A DNA stretch of 36,237 bases from Ruminococcus sp. JC304 (GCA_000285855.2 HE978651.1:1921084-1957320), one strand, 5' to 3'. Numbered from the stretch's first letter, positions 22,755-32,296 are shown. Numbers and translations: made by a program. The notes: generated by a model from the sequence alone, not told the origin.

Positions 22755-24599
22755 TCACTTTGCTTTTACCTTGGTCCACAGCTCTGCAAATTTTTGCTTA
22801 ATCTTTGGCTTCTGGTATGCAAATATCTCATTTTTCGGATTACTGATGTCAGGAATATAAGAACTAACCCCTGCATAAGTTCCATCCTTCATCTCTTCAT
22901 AAGCACTCTTTACAGTAGAAGTATACCCTACTTCCTCAGTATTGGAAAGAGCAGATTCATCGCTGATCATAAAATTAATAAATTCATGAGCCAGATCTAC
23001 CTCACTGCAGTCTTTGGTAATTACCATTGCATCATACCAGATATTGGTTCCCTGATCCGGTGTGAAATAATCCAGATTTGGATTTTCACTGATGATATAA
23101 GAAGCATCTCCCGAATAAACTACAGCCAGGGCTTTATTTCCTGAAATCATATTGTCGATCACATCATCCCCTGCATAAATAGGATCCATGGTATCTCTCT
23201 GATTGATCAGCCACTGATAGGCTTCCTGGATTTCCTCCATATTTGTAGTATTCATGGAATATCCCAGAGCCTTCAGAGCAATCATAAAGGAATCTCTCTC
23301 TGAATCATACATGTAAAGATTTCCCTTGTATTTCGGATTACAGAGAAGGTTCCAGCCATCCTTCAGATCCTGTGGGTCCACCACTGTTTTATCATAAAGG
23401 ATTCCCACAGTTCCCCAGAAATAGGGGCAGGAATACCGGTTGCCCGGATCATAGCTCTTATTGGTCACATCCCTCAGCAGATTTTTCCGGTTGGGCAGTT
23501 TTTTCCAGTCAAGGGCCTGGAGATACTCTTCTTTGATCAGTCTCTGGATCATATAATCTGAGGGAATAAGCACATCATAGGTCTCACCGCTGGAAAGCTT
23601 GGTATACATCATTTCATTGGATTCAAAGGTTTCATATACGATCTGACAGTTATATTCTTTCTCAAATTTCTCCAGCAGCGACAGATCCATATACTCCCCT
23701 GCATTATATACCTTGAGAACATGGGCAGAACCGGCCACATATCCCCATTTCACCAGTCCTGCAGTCACTGCCACAATCAGGATCGCAGACATGACCCTTA
23801 CCATTCTGCGGTTCAGTTTTTTCGCTTTTTTCTTGATCAGCGGAACCAGATTGGACAGAAGCAGAACCACAACAATTACCACGATCACAATAGTTGACAG
23901 AGCATTGATCGTAGGATTAATTCTCTTCGTCATATTGTATACAACAATGGAGATATTCTTTACTCCGTTTCCGGATACAAAGTAGGAAATTACAAAATCG
24001 TCAAAGGACATAGTAAATGCTAACAATGCCCCAGCAAAAATCCCCTCTTTGATCATTGGCACGATTACCTTGGTAAGTGCCTGGAAGGGAGTTGCCCCCA
24101 GGTCCATGGCTGCATTAGCCAGGTTTGGATCCAGTGCCCTCACCTTTGGATACACACTGGTGATCACATAAGGGGTACAGAAAGCTATATGTGCCAGAAG
24201 CATGGTCAGATATCCCTTTCTGAAGCCCAGAGAGGAAAACAGCAGCATCAGGCTGATGGCTGTCACGATTTCCGGATTCAGAATCGGAATATTATTAATA
24301 TTTAAAAGTAACTCCTTTACAACCTTTCTGGATTTGGAAAGCCCTATGGCTGTCACAGTTCCCAGGATCGTAGATATAACAGTTGCAATAATCGCTATTG
24401 TTACAGATACATAAACGGCCTTGATCACTTCTCCGTTCCCCATCAGTTCCTGATACCAGCGCAGGGAAAAGCCTGTAAACCTGGTCAAAGATTTGGATGA
24501 GTTAAAGGAAAAAATCATGGTCACCAGAATCGGCAGATAAAAGAAGGCCAGACACAGTACCACATATAACATTGAGAAAAATTTATGATTACGTTTCAT
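22755..24599 (-). CDS. potC: PotC permease fused to a PotD-like binding domain
   Basis: A 614-aa fusion, with AGGAGG before the ATG. Residues 1-255 are a PotC-type permease: six helices and the ATPase-docking EAA loop AAMDLGATPFQALTKVIVPM (163-182). An additional helix (about 268-286) then carries a 320-residue substrate-binding domain (from about 293: VLKVYNAGEYMDLSLLEKFE), with ETYDVLIPSDYMIQRLI and NKALAVVYSGDASYI as PotD-like blocks. The binding domain is thus tethered next to the channel and needs no signal peptide or lipid. The frame is clean across the junction. It is coupled to potB upstream (13-nt gap) and followed by a separate potD. Confidence 0.93.
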   Translation of the reverse strand: MKRNHKFFSMLYVVLCLAFFYLPILVTMIFSFNSSKSLTRFTGFSLRWYQELMGNGEVIKAVYVSVTIAIIATVISTILGTVTAIGLSKSRKVVKELLLNINNIPILNPEIVTAISLMLLFSSLGFRKGYLTMLLAHIAFCTPYVITSVYPKVRALDPNLANAAMDLGATPFQALTKVIVPMIKEGIFAGALLAFTMSFDDFVISYFVSGNGVKNISIVVYNMTKRINPTINALSTIVIVVIVVVLLLSNLVPLIKKKAKKLNRRMVRVMSAILIVAVTAGLVKWGYVAGSAHVLKVYNAGEYMDLSLLEKFEKEYNCQIVYETFESNEMMYTKLSSGETYDVLIPSDYMIQRLIKEEYLQALDWKKLPNRKNLLRDVTNKSYDPGNRYSCPYFWGTVGILYDKTVVDPQDLKDGWNLLCNPKYKGNLYMYDSERDSFMIALKALGYSMNTTNMEEIQEAYQWLINQRDTMDPIYAGDDVIDNMISGNKALAVVYSGDASYIISENPNLDYFTPDQGTNIWYDAMVITKDCSEVDLAHEFINFMISDESALSNTEEVGYTSTVKSAYEEMKDGTYAGVSSYIPDISNPKNEIFAYQKPKIKQKFAELWTKVKAK

Positions 24600-24612
24600 G
24601 CTGTCCTCCTTT

Positions 24613-25428
24613 CTACTCGTCTTTATCCATCTTCTTCATCAAGCTCATAAAGATCAGAATGAGCACTGCCAGAATCAGAGAAATCGCACTTCCGAAGTTC
24701 CAGTCACCTACAGAGATGAACTGAGACTCGATCAGGTTACCGATCAGCATATACTGTCCTCCACCCAGAAGCTTGGGAATTACGAAAGTAGAGATTGACA
24801 GCAGAAATACCATCATAATTCCGTTCAGCACACCTGGAATAGATAATTTCCAGATAACCTTTGTAAAGGTCTGAAATTTATTTGCCCCCAGATCAAATGC
24901 CGCCTCAATAAGAGATTTATCCATCTTACTTAAAGAAGTATGGATCGGTATGATCATAAAAGGCATAAAGTTGCAGATCAGTCCCACCAGCACAGAGAAA
25001 TCCGTATACATCATGGTCACCGGAGAAATTCCCAGCAGCTGTAGCAGGCGATTAATAATTCCGTTATCTGAAAGCAGATTCATCCATGCATAGGTACGAA
25101 GAAGCATATTGATCCATTCCGGTATGGTCACCAGTAAAATCAGCAGATTCTGAGATTTCTCCGGACATTTGGAGATAATAAATGCCAGCGGATAACCCAG
25201 TCCCAGACAGATCAGAGTGGTCAGGATACCCAGCTTAAAGGATTTAAAAATAACACTCATGTAAGTAGCTTCCAGAAATTTCCGGAAATTCTCCAGAGTA
25301 AAGGAAAAGGTCAGTACCTCGTTTCCATCCTCTGTAAAGGCATAAAGAGCAATCAGTATCAGTGGGATGACAATGATCACAAAAGCCCATACCAGATAAG
25401 GTTTGATCAGGTTTCTGTACTGTTTCAT
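24613..25428 (-). CDS. potB: spermidine/putrescine ABC permease PotB (second set)
   Basis: A 271-aa inner membrane permease with about six helices. The EAA loop reads EAAFDLGANKFQTFTKVIWKLSI (about 177-199). The start ATG shares its A with the TGA stop of potA (TGATG), a translational coupling that supports joint assembly with the ATPase and the PotC/D fusion. It belongs to the ABC set encoded at 26471-21696. Confidence 0.93.
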   Translation of the reverse strand: MKQYRNLIKPYLVWAFVIIVIPLILIALYAFTEDGNEVLTFSFTLENFRKFLEATYMSVIFKSFKLGILTTLICLGLGYPLAFIISKCPEKSQNLLILLVTIPEWINMLLRTYAWMNLLSDNGIINRLLQLLGISPVTMMYTDFSVLVGLICNFMPFMIIPIHTSLSKMDKSLIEAAFDLGANKFQTFTKVIWKLSIPGVLNGIMMVFLLSISTFVIPKLLGGGQYMLIGNLIESQFISVGDWNFGSAISLILAVLILIFMSLMKKMDKDE

Positions 25429-26471
25429 CAGTAACTTCCCATCCTGTACATAACATGGATGTCTTCAGGCCCGAATTTCAGTCCCACTTCCCTTCCGACT
25501 TCCGCATAATCTGTAGTGTGAACCATATAGGTTCGAAGCTCTGTTTCGATCAAAATCTCATAATGTACTCCCTTAAAGGTAATATTACGCACGGTTCCTC
25601 TGATTTTTGCCTGCTCCGGAGCTACAATATCCAGATCCTCAGGACGGAGCACTACCTCAATCTCCTCGTTATCCTCAAAGCCCTTATCTACACACTCAAA
25701 TTCAAATCCATCAAACTGTACCAGATAATCCTTTACCATAATACCTTCAATAATATTAGATTCTCCGATAAAACTTGCCACAAACCGGTTCTCCGGTTCA
25801 TTGTAAATGTCTGTAGGAGTGCCGATCTGCTGGATCTCACCGTTATTCATTACAACAACAGTATCTGACATGGAGAGGGCTTCCTCCTGATCATGGGTAA
25901 CATAAATAAAGGTAATACCTACCTCCTGCTGGATTTTTTTCAGCTCTACCTGCATCTGTTTTCGGATCTTGGCATCCAGGGCACCCAGGGGCTCATCCAG
26001 AAGGAGCACCTTTGGCTCATTGACCAGGGCTCTGGCAATGGCAACACGCTGCTGCTGTCCTCCGGAAAGAAGGGTAACATCCCTTTTTTCAAATCCTTCC
26101 AGACCAACCATTTTAAGCATTCGTTCTACTTTCTGACTGATCACAGACTTATCCATTTTTTTCAGGTTCAGACCAAAAGCAATATTTTCCGCCACATTCA
26201 GGTGCGGGAAGAGCGCATACTTCTGAAACACTGTATTCACTTCTCTCTTATAGGGAGGAAGCTTGGAAATTTCTATTCCGTTAAAAAGAACTTCACCATC
26301 ACTTGGTTCTTCAAATCCGGCAATTATTCGCAGTGTAGTAGTTTTACCACAGCCGCTGGGGCCAAGAAGGGTCAGGAATTCCTTTTCATAAATATCCAGA
26401 TTGATGCCTCGCAAAACCTGCTGATCATCAAAATTCTTGGTCAGATTTTTTAACTCAATCAGTTTGTTCAT
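25428..26471 (-). CDS. potA: spermidine/putrescine ABC ATPase PotA (second set)
   Basis: A 347-aa ATPase that powers the importer. It has GPSGCGKT (37-44, Walker A), LSGGQQQR (135-142, signature), LLLDEP (156-161, Walker B) and THDQEEA with the switch His. A C-terminal TOBE-like regulatory domain follows from about 235 ([15 protein letters not shown]). It lies 31 nt after the first set's potC and overlaps potB by one base. Closely related in layout to the other PotA at 28123-29217, but the two differ throughout, so this is not a recent duplicate. Confidence 0.95.
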   Translation of the reverse strand: MNKLIELKNLTKNFDDQQVLRGINLDIYEKEFLTLLGPSGCGKTTTLRIIAGFEEPSDGEVLFNGIEISKLPPYKREVNTVFQKYALFPHLNVAENIAFGLNLKKMDKSVISQKVERMLKMVGLEGFEKRDVTLLSGGQQQRVAIARALVNEPKVLLLDEPLGALDAKIRKQMQVELKKIQQEVGITFIYVTHDQEEALSMSDTVVVMNNGEIQQIGTPTDIYNEPENRFVASFIGESNIIEGIMVKDYLVQFDGFEFECVDKGFEDNEEIEVVLRPEDLDIVAPEQAKIRGTVRNITFKGVHYEILIETELRTYMVHTTDYAEVGREVGLKFGPEDIHVMYRMGSY

Positions 26472-26502
26472 CTTCTTTTCCTTCTTCTAAGTGTAGTATT
26501 TT

Positions 26503-27279
26503 TTATTTATGTTTGTTTTTTGTAATACGAGTATAAATCAAAAAAATGATCAATGTAGCTATCAGCAGCAGAGTACACAATGCATTGATTTCCGGCGTAA
26601 CTCCGGTTTTCAGCTGGGTGTATACTTTGATCGGCAATGTAGACAGCCTTGGACCATTGATAAAAATACTGATCACCACATCATCCATAGACATGGCAAA
26701 TGCCAGCAGCGAACCCGAAATCACTGCAGGCATAATAAGAGGCAATGTGATATCCCAAAACGCACGTCCGGGTCCTGCACCCAGATCTCTGGCAGCTTCC
26801 TCCAGAGAAGGATCCATTCCCACCAGTCTGGCCTTAACCTCCATCAGAATATAGGGTACACAGAACACCGTATGTCCGATGAGTAAAGTCAGCATTCCAA
26901 AAGGCAGACCCAACAAATAAAAAAAGGCCATCAACACCATACCCAGAATGATCTCCGGGATCATCAACGGTAAAATGGATATATATTCCAGTACTCCCCT
27001 TGACTTCCAGCGGATCCTTGACAGGCCTACGGCTCCCAGCGTTCCGATCACTGCGCTTACCAGACAGCTCAAACACCCCAGGATCAGACTGTTGACCAAG
27101 GCTTCCAGCATGGCATTGTCCTGCAGAAGTTCCTGATACCACTTTAAGGAAAATCCTGTCAGTCTGACCGGAAGCTTGGATTCATTAAAAGAAAAAATAA
27201 TCACTATAGCAATAGGCAGATACATCAGAAAAAAGATCAGACCCATATAAAATCCGGCAAATTTTGAATTTTTTCTCAT
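26503..27279 (-). CDS. potC: spermidine/putrescine ABC permease PotC (first set)
   Basis: A 258-aa permease without fusion partner. Six helices; the EAA loop is EEAARDLGAGPGRAFWDITLP (about 160-180). It starts by an ATGA overlap with potB. It ends in a basic KNKHK tail right after the sixth helix, where the other PotC continues into a binding domain. This set therefore lacks its own binding protein and may use the stand-alone PotD at the operon's end. Confidence 0.93.
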   Translation of the reverse strand: MRKNSKFAGFYMGLIFFLMYLPIAIVIIFSFNESKLPVRLTGFSLKWYQELLQDNAMLEALVNSLILGCLSCLVSAVIGTLGAVGLSRIRWKSRGVLEYISILPLMIPEIILGMVLMAFFYLLGLPFGMLTLLIGHTVFCVPYILMEVKARLVGMDPSLEEAARDLGAGPGRAFWDITLPLIMPAVISGSLLAFAMSMDDVVISIFINGPRLSTLPIKVYTQLKTGVTPEINALCTLLLIATLIIFLIYTRITKNKHK

Positions 27280-28130
27280 CCGATTCCCTCCAGTTTTTTC
27301 GCATTTGTCACTTTTCGGTAGATCATGATCATGATCGTAGTCAGAAGCATCATCACTACCGCCAGAGCAGCTGCAAAGGGCCAGTTACTGCCCCTGGTCA
27401 TCTGATCCTGTATCAGGCTTCCCACCAGCACCACCTTATTTCCTCCCAGAATATCTGCAATAAAAAACAATCCCATGGATGGAATAAAGGTAAGGATCAC
27501 ACCTGACAAAAGTCCGGGCAGTGTCAGCTTCAGGCTTACAGTAAAAAAGGCCTGGAGCCTGGATGCTCCCAGATCTCTGGCAGCCTCCACATAGGACCAG
27601 TCCAGTTTTTCCGCACTGGAATACACAGACAGGATCATAAAAGGCAAAAGTACATAAACCATTCCAATTATAACCGCCGGATAACTGTACAAAATCGACA
27701 GCGGTTTCTCTATGATTCCCAGCTTCAGCAAAATAAAATTCAAAAGTCCTTTTTTCTGCAGAATGATGATCCACCCATAGAGGCGGATCAGTGAATTTAC
27801 CCAGAAAGGTACACTTAAGAGAAACTGGGCCTTTCTCTTCCATCTGTCTGACATTTTCGCCATAAAATAGCCAAAAGGATATCCGATCAGGACTATGATC
27901 ACCGTACTGGTCAGCGCCAGCTTCAGGGATTCCACAAAAGTATTCAGATATACCGGTTCCAGAATGTTTCTGTAATTTTCCAGGGTGAACTTCCAGGTAA
28001 CCCCATAGCCTGCATTTGGTGTGGCAAAGCTAAGGGCAACCATATAGATCAGTGGGCAAATCACAAATACAACCGTAAAAATATACAATGGAAGAACCAT
28101 CCATACAGAACCTCTTTTCTGCCTATTCAT
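27276..28130 (-). CDS. potB: spermidine/putrescine ABC permease PotB (first set)
   Basis: A 284-aa six-helix permease. The EAA loop is VEAARDLGASRLQAFFTVSLKLTL (about 183-206). Its start overlaps the end of the first potA by 8 nt and its end overlaps potC by 4 nt, so the three genes are translationally linked. Confidence 0.93.
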   Translation of the reverse strand: MNRQKRGSVWMVLPLYIFTVVFVICPLIYMVALSFATPNAGYGVTWKFTLENYRNILEPVYLNTFVESLKLALTSTVIIVLIGYPFGYFMAKMSDRWKRKAQFLLSVPFWVNSLIRLYGWIIILQKKGLLNFILLKLGIIEKPLSILYSYPAVIIGMVYVLLPFMILSVYSSAEKLDWSYVEAARDLGASRLQAFFTVSLKLTLPGLLSGVILTFIPSMGLFFIADILGGNKVVLVGSLIQDQMTRGSNWPFAAALAVVMMLLTTIMIMIYRKVTNAKKLEGIG

Positions 28131-29217
28131 AAGCTTCCTCCCAATCTACAAGCACTGCATCCTCCGGACGGAAGCTGCAGAAAATCTGCTGCCCCTCTCT
28201 GACCTCTGTATTAATGCCATACCGGCTGGCAGTGAGTACCGTATGGTCCTGCAGCTGTAAGGTAACTCTGAGCTGCCCGCCGGCAAAGTTTTTTTCCAGA
28301 ACAGTGGCAGGCAGTCCCTCTGTATCCCTGTCATGTAAGCGTATATTTTCGCTGCGTACAGCCAGTGTCACAGGTTCTCCGGGCTTCAGTTTTGCAGAGT
28401 CTTTATCCATTCCGGATCCTGCTGATATTTTCCCACAGCCAAGATCTATCACCACATTTTCATTTTCTACAGATTCCACAATACCATGAAGAATATTGGC
28501 ATTTCCCACAAAGGTTGCCACATAACTGGTCTTTGGATGATTATAGATTTCATCCGGTGTACCGATCTGCAGGATTCTGCCCCCATCCATAACTGCGATC
28601 CTGTCAGACATATTAATGGCCTCTTCCTGATCATGGGTAATATAGATAAAGGTAATTCCCAGTTTTTTCTGTAAATGCTTTAACTCTGTCTGCATAGCCC
28701 GCCGTAGCTGCAGATCCAATGCTCCCAGTGGTTCATCCAGAAGCAGTACCTTTGGATTATTCACCAGAGCTCTGGCAATGGCCACACGCTGCTTCTGTCC
28801 TCCGGACAGCTCCGAAGGCTTTCGCTTTTCATACCCTTCCAGCTGAACCAGCTCCAGCATCTGTGCCACTTTCTTTTTGATTTCTGCTTTGGAAACCTTT
28901 CGAAGCTTCAGACCATATCCTATATTTTCCGCCACATTCATATGAGGAAAAAGGGCATAATTCTGAAATACTGTATTTACATCCCTTTTATCCGGTTCCA
29001 GTTCCGTTACATTCTGACCATTGATCCACACACTTCCGCTGTCTGCCTGTTCCAGTCCTGCAATGATCCGCAGTGTGGTAGTTTTACCGCACCCTGAGGA
29101 TCCAAGAAGAGTGACAAATTCTCCCCGGGCAACCGTAAGGCTGATATCATCCAGGACTGCTTCCCCGGGAGAAAAACTCTTTTTTATATTCTTTAATTCC
29201 AGCAAAATTTCCGACAA
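28123..29217 (-). CDS. potA: spermidine/putrescine ABC ATPase PotA (first set)
   Basis: A 364-aa ATPase. The start is placed at TTG 29217 (MSEILLELKNIKKSF), 8 nt after AAGGAG; an ATG at 29289 would overlap the alpha-galactosidase gene and add an unrelated leader. It shows GSSGCGKT (39-46), LSGGQKQR (137-144), LLLDEP (158-163) and THDQEEA. A TOBE-type domain follows from about 290 (VTLAVRSENIRLHD). It begins 28 nt after the alpha-galactosidase stop, so the transporter genes probably share that transcript. The annotation as polyamine ATPase is by family; sugar ABC ATPases of the MsmK type look similar, but the permeases are PotB/PotC-like. Confidence 0.92.
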   Translation of the reverse strand: MSEILLELKNIKKSFSPGEAVLDDISLTVARGEFVTLLGSSGCGKTTTLRIIAGLEQADSGSVWINGQNVTELEPDKRDVNTVFQNYALFPHMNVAENIGYGLKLRKVSKAEIKKKVAQMLELVQLEGYEKRKPSELSGGQKQRVAIARALVNNPKVLLLDEPLGALDLQLRRAMQTELKHLQKKLGITFIYITHDQEEAINMSDRIAVMDGGRILQIGTPDEIYNHPKTSYVATFVGNANILHGIVESVENENVVIDLGCGKISAGSGMDKDSAKLKPGEPVTLAVRSENIRLHDRDTEGLPATVLEKNFAGGQLRVTLQLQDHTVLTASRYGINTEVREGQQIFCSFRPEDAVLVDWEEAYE

Positions 29218-29245
29218 GTAGTATTCTCCTTTCCTATTTGTCCTG

Positions 29246-31444
29246 TTAGAAACTGATTTCAAAAAGTCTTGCCATAACAGGTTTGTCATAATGAACCGTC
29301 AGTATATCTTTGTCAAACTCAAAGGAAACAGGCTCCTTTTCCGGATATAAGCAGGATACTTTTAAGCCTTTCCCTGCAAAGGGGAGATTTCCCAATGGAA
29401 TGGATAAGCTGTCCTCTGTACAGCTGATACCGGCATTCTGATATCTGTCATTATTTTTCCCTTCCATCTGACGTTTCCATACTGCAAGATAGGCTTTATT
29501 TTCCAGCTGCAGTCCACCGCATACCCACAGATCTTCATTATCTGCAATATCCAGAGGCCAGAAAGGCAGTGCCTGCCTGATATCCTGGCAAATTGTCTTA
29601 TAACAGGCAATTCCTTCTTTTACCAGCGCAAGACGTTCCTGAGGAAGCTCTGCCAGATGACCACTCTGATGGATACGGAACAGCATGGCATTGACCATAT
29701 TATAAATAACCTCTTCTTTGTCTCCCTGACGCATCGGATAGGACCAGATCGCAGCCTGCTCCGGAGTCACTCCAGCCGGAGAATTTGCTGCTATGGTAGC
29801 AAAATTGCGGTAATCCTCCTGGTCAGAGGTAGACTGGATACTGTATCTGGAAAGCAGTGCATAATCCATGCGAAGTCCTCCACTGGAGCAGTTTTCAATT
29901 ACCAGATCCGGGTAGCGTGCAAATACACCATCCAGCCAGTTAAGATATGCTTTTTCATGTTCCAGGAGGCCCTGTCCCACGCTTTCTGCACCAATCTCTG
30001 TACCAATTCCAGGCTCTATATTGTAGTCCATTTTAATATACCCTACACCATATTCCTTCACCACACGGTCTATGACTTCATTCACATGCTCTATGACTGC
30101 CGGGTTTCTAAAGTCCAGCTGATATCTGCTGCGGTCATAGACTCTCTTTCCATGGCGCACAAAAAACCAGTCATCCGGTGCTTTTTTTGCCTTCTCACAG
30201 TTAATTCCCATAACCTCCAGTTCCAGCCAGACACCGGGAACCATTCCTTTTTTACGGATGTAATCTGTCACTTCTTTGATGCCATTTGGAAAACGGTCCC
30301 TGCATTCCTTCCATTCACCGACGCTGTCCCACCATTCTCCCGGTGCATACCATCCGGCATCGATCACATAGTATTCACAGCCACATGCAGCAGCTGCATC
30401 AATAAGCGGGAGCTCCTTTGCAGTGGTAGGATCTCCAAACAGACAATTCATGTAATCGTTAAAGATTACCGGTAAATCCTCATCATCCTTATTCGGTCTG
30501 CGGATTATACGGCGATATCTGGTCAGCTCTCCCATTGCCTGTTCAAAGCTGTCATCTGCCACACCCACAGCAACCGGCACAGACTCAAAGGCTTCACCGG
30601 GTGCAAGGTTTTTGAACCAGTGGGACTGTATCTCCGTAGGTCCGCTGACACATACATAGAAATGATTATTCTGATCACTGATTTCATAATGCCAGGAACC
30701 ATTATGTTCAATCTGCCAGAATAAGCTGGTATGAGCTTCTTTATTCTCCACATAGCCTAATGGCAGGTACTTCTTTGTAGACCAGTGTCCGGTATTCGTC
30801 ACCTCCAGAATCTGAGAGGTACGCTGATACACTCCCGGCTGTGTCTGTGCCAGTCCCACATCCCCAAATGTAAATTCCTTAATGCTCATTTCCTTCTGCC
30901 ATCCATTATAAGGAATGCGTACTCTCATTTTGGCATCTGAATTGCTTTTGCCTTCTTTTTCAATTCCTGTATAACAAAAAGAGGAAAGATATTCCAGACA
31001 CTGTGTGTTCTCGCCTTCATTTATGATTCTGTTCTTCATACGGACTACAGAGGTTCCTTTGTAAAACTGCATTTCTGTTTCCAGGCGAACGTGAGTCACT
31101 GTCCTGTCCTCCTGGTAAACAGTGATTTTACGTCCAATCTCATTGACACAGTCATCCATGCCTGCATATGTCAATAAATATCCCGGCGCAGTGCAGATAT
31201 GTTTGTTTCCATGTTTTTCATAGGGCCTGTCATAGCCTGCCAGATTCACCTGTACAAGCTGAAAGGCCTCATCGATCAGCTGATCACGCCTTGCCAGATC
31301 CTCTGCTTTACATTCCGATCCAAATTTACAGATATCCTCTTCACAAAAATCTGCCTTTGAAAAATGAAGCAGCTTAATCTGATTCCTGTCTGTAATTCCA
31401 AAAACAATATGAATCCCATTTTCATTTATTTTAATATACTTCAT
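29246..31444 (-). CDS. alpha-galactosidase, GH36
   Basis: Hydrolyses alpha-1,6-linked galactose from raffinose-family sugars, melibiose or galactomannan; 732 aa, no signal peptide, hence cytoplasmic. An N-terminal beta-sandwich (1-310) precedes the barrel. Key blocks are YYVIDAGWYAPGEWWDSVGEW (358-378), GYIKMDYN with presumed nucleophile Asp473, CSSGGLRMDYALL (519-531) and STSDQEDY with presumed acid/base Asp541. GGGAAGG precedes the ATG. It heads an operon of polyamine-type ABC genes, an unusual pairing. A promoter lies at 31528-31556. A GH36 enzyme acting on alpha-GalNAc cannot be ruled out. Confidence 0.9.
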   Translation of the reverse strand: MKYIKINENGIHIVFGITDRNQIKLLHFSKADFCEEDICKFGSECKAEDLARRDQLIDEAFQLVQVNLAGYDRPYEKHGNKHICTAPGYLLTYAGMDDCVNEIGRKITVYQEDRTVTHVRLETEMQFYKGTSVVRMKNRIINEGENTQCLEYLSSFCYTGIEKEGKSNSDAKMRVRIPYNGWQKEMSIKEFTFGDVGLAQTQPGVYQRTSQILEVTNTGHWSTKKYLPLGYVENKEAHTSLFWQIEHNGSWHYEISDQNNHFYVCVSGPTEIQSHWFKNLAPGEAFESVPVAVGVADDSFEQAMGELTRYRRIIRRPNKDDEDLPVIFNDYMNCLFGDPTTAKELPLIDAAAACGCEYYVIDAGWYAPGEWWDSVGEWKECRDRFPNGIKEVTDYIRKKGMVPGVWLELEVMGINCEKAKKAPDDWFFVRHGKRVYDRSRYQLDFRNPAVIEHVNEVIDRVVKEYGVGYIKMDYNIEPGIGTEIGAESVGQGLLEHEKAYLNWLDGVFARYPDLVIENCSSGGLRMDYALLSRYSIQSTSDQEDYRNFATIAANSPAGVTPEQAAIWSYPMRQGDKEEVIYNMVNAMLFRIHQSGHLAELPQERLALVKEGIACYKTICQDIRQALPFWPLDIADNEDLWVCGGLQLENKAYLAVWKRQMEGKNNDRYQNAGISCTEDSLSIPLGNLPFAGKGLKVSCLYPEKEPVSFEFDKDILTVHYDKPVMARLFEISF

Positions 31445-31477
31445 GCTTGATAGCCTTCCCTTTCACTTATTTAACCG

Positions 31478-31515
31478 AATTAAGGAAATCCCCTGCTTCA
31501 ATTAAGCAAGTCCCC
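31478..31515 (-). repeat. tandem 16-bp direct repeat in the operon leader
   Basis: On the minus strand GGGGACTTGCTTAATT (31500-31515) and GGGGATTTCCTTAATT (31478-31493) repeat with two changes at 22-bp spacing, about two helical turns. The second continues CGGTTAA, as does the related copy at 11612-11634. They lie in the leader between the -10 box and the alpha-galactosidase start, a natural place for a regulator site. Confidence 0.55.
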
Positions 31516-31527
31516 ATATGATGCAAT

Positions 31528-31556
31528 ATTATAAACTTATGACCAAAAAATGTCTA
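31528..31556 (-). promoter_or_regulatory. promoter of the alpha-galactosidase/pot operon
   Basis: On the minus strand TAGACA (31551-31556) and a perfect TATAAT (31528-31533) are 17 nt apart, 84 nt before the ATG at 31444. It is the only strong promoter seen ahead of the nine-gene operon. Confidence 0.72.
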
Positions 31557-31645
31557 TGAAGAATCTATGATTTTGCCGATTTATTTTTTCTTTACAATAT
31601 ATTCCTCTTTTTGTTTTAATCTCTCTGTTTTTATTTATCTCAAAA

Positions 31646-31654
31646 TGTTATAAT
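31646..31654 (+). promoter_or_regulatory. extended -10 promoter of the DUF2284 gene
   Basis: TGTTATAAT supplies a perfect TATAAT (31649-31654) with the TG extension, 55 nt before the ATG at 31709; the -35 is poor. Confidence 0.5.
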
Positions 31655-31708
31655 TCATTTTGAAATATCCAAAACCAAACATTCCAGCTTAAGAAGGGAG
31701 ACATTCTT

Positions 31709-32191
31709 ATGGATTTCATAAAAGAAGCACTTTCCATGGGTTTCGCAGATGCAGCGATCATGGATACAAAAGACCTGGTATTTGTACCGGAATACAGGCA
31801 GTTCTGCGAGGACAATCTCTGTGGAAATTATAATCTGGTTCCTGCATGTCCGCCTGCCTGCGGTACTGTAGAAGAAATGCAGGCAAAGGCATTGAAATAT
31901 GAAAAGGCACTGGTTCTCCAGACTGTTCTGAAGGATCCGATCATGGATCCGGTTCTTTTCAAACAGGCAAAACATGCACAGAATATCCTTACAGAACAGC
32001 TTGCCAGACAGATGCAGGAAGCAGGAAAAGAAGATGTCCTGATCATGAGCGCAGGACCGTATAAGAATTGTTCCTGTATGTCCGCATACAGTGTGGATGC
32101 ACAGAAAATGGCTGATGCAGTAGGTATGGTCTGCTGGGCAGATGATTCAGATGTAAGATTCTTTACACAGATCCTGTTTCATGAAGACTGA
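31709..32191 (+). CDS. DUF2284 predicted metal-binding protein
   Basis: A 160-aa cytoplasmic protein of the DUF2284 family. AGAAGGGAG precedes the ATG. Conserved cysteines are Cys33 and Cys38 (FCEDNLCGNY), Cys47 and Cys51 (PACPPACGTVEEM) and Cys121/Cys123 (YKNCSCMSAYSVDAQKMADA). This spacing suggests an iron-sulfur cluster or another metal site. The family's function is not established. It is a single gene; no terminator with a T-run follows, but a large hairpin does (32203-32273). Confidence 0.88.
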   Translation: MDFIKEALSMGFADAAIMDTKDLVFVPEYRQFCEDNLCGNYNLVPACPPACGTVEEMQAKALKYEKALVLQTVLKDPIMDPVLFKQAKHAQNILTEQLARQMQEAGKEDVLIMSAGPYKNCSCMSAYSVDAQKMADAVGMVCWADDSDVRFFTQILFHED

Positions 32192-32202
32192 GCATGAGTA
32201 AA

Positions 32203-32273
32203 GCGGACATAAGCATCCCCCCTCACCCGCCGCTTAGTGCTCCGCACTTGAAGCGGGGGAATGCTTATCTGCG
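32203..32273. repeat. large GC-rich hairpin after the DUF2284 gene
   Basis: ATAAGCAT (32209-32216) pairs with ATGCTTAT (32261-32268), CCGCTT (32230-32235) with AAGCGG (32251-32256), and AGTGC (32236-32240) with GCACT (32244-32248), with C-rich and G-rich sides between. No T-run follows on either strand. It is more GC-rich than its surroundings. It could be a dispersed palindromic repeat or a structured RNA. Confidence 0.55.
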
Positions 32274-32296
32274 TTCAAAAAAATACAATTATGTAT

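Noticed and set aside
29218-29289. Extended N-terminus of the first PotA from ATG 29289
   Set aside because: It would overlap the alpha-galactosidase gene, lacks a ribosome binding site and adds residues unlike the family; TTG 29217 has a good site.
31478-31515. Direct repeats considered as a CRISPR array
   Set aside because: Only two units, no regular spacers and no cas genes.
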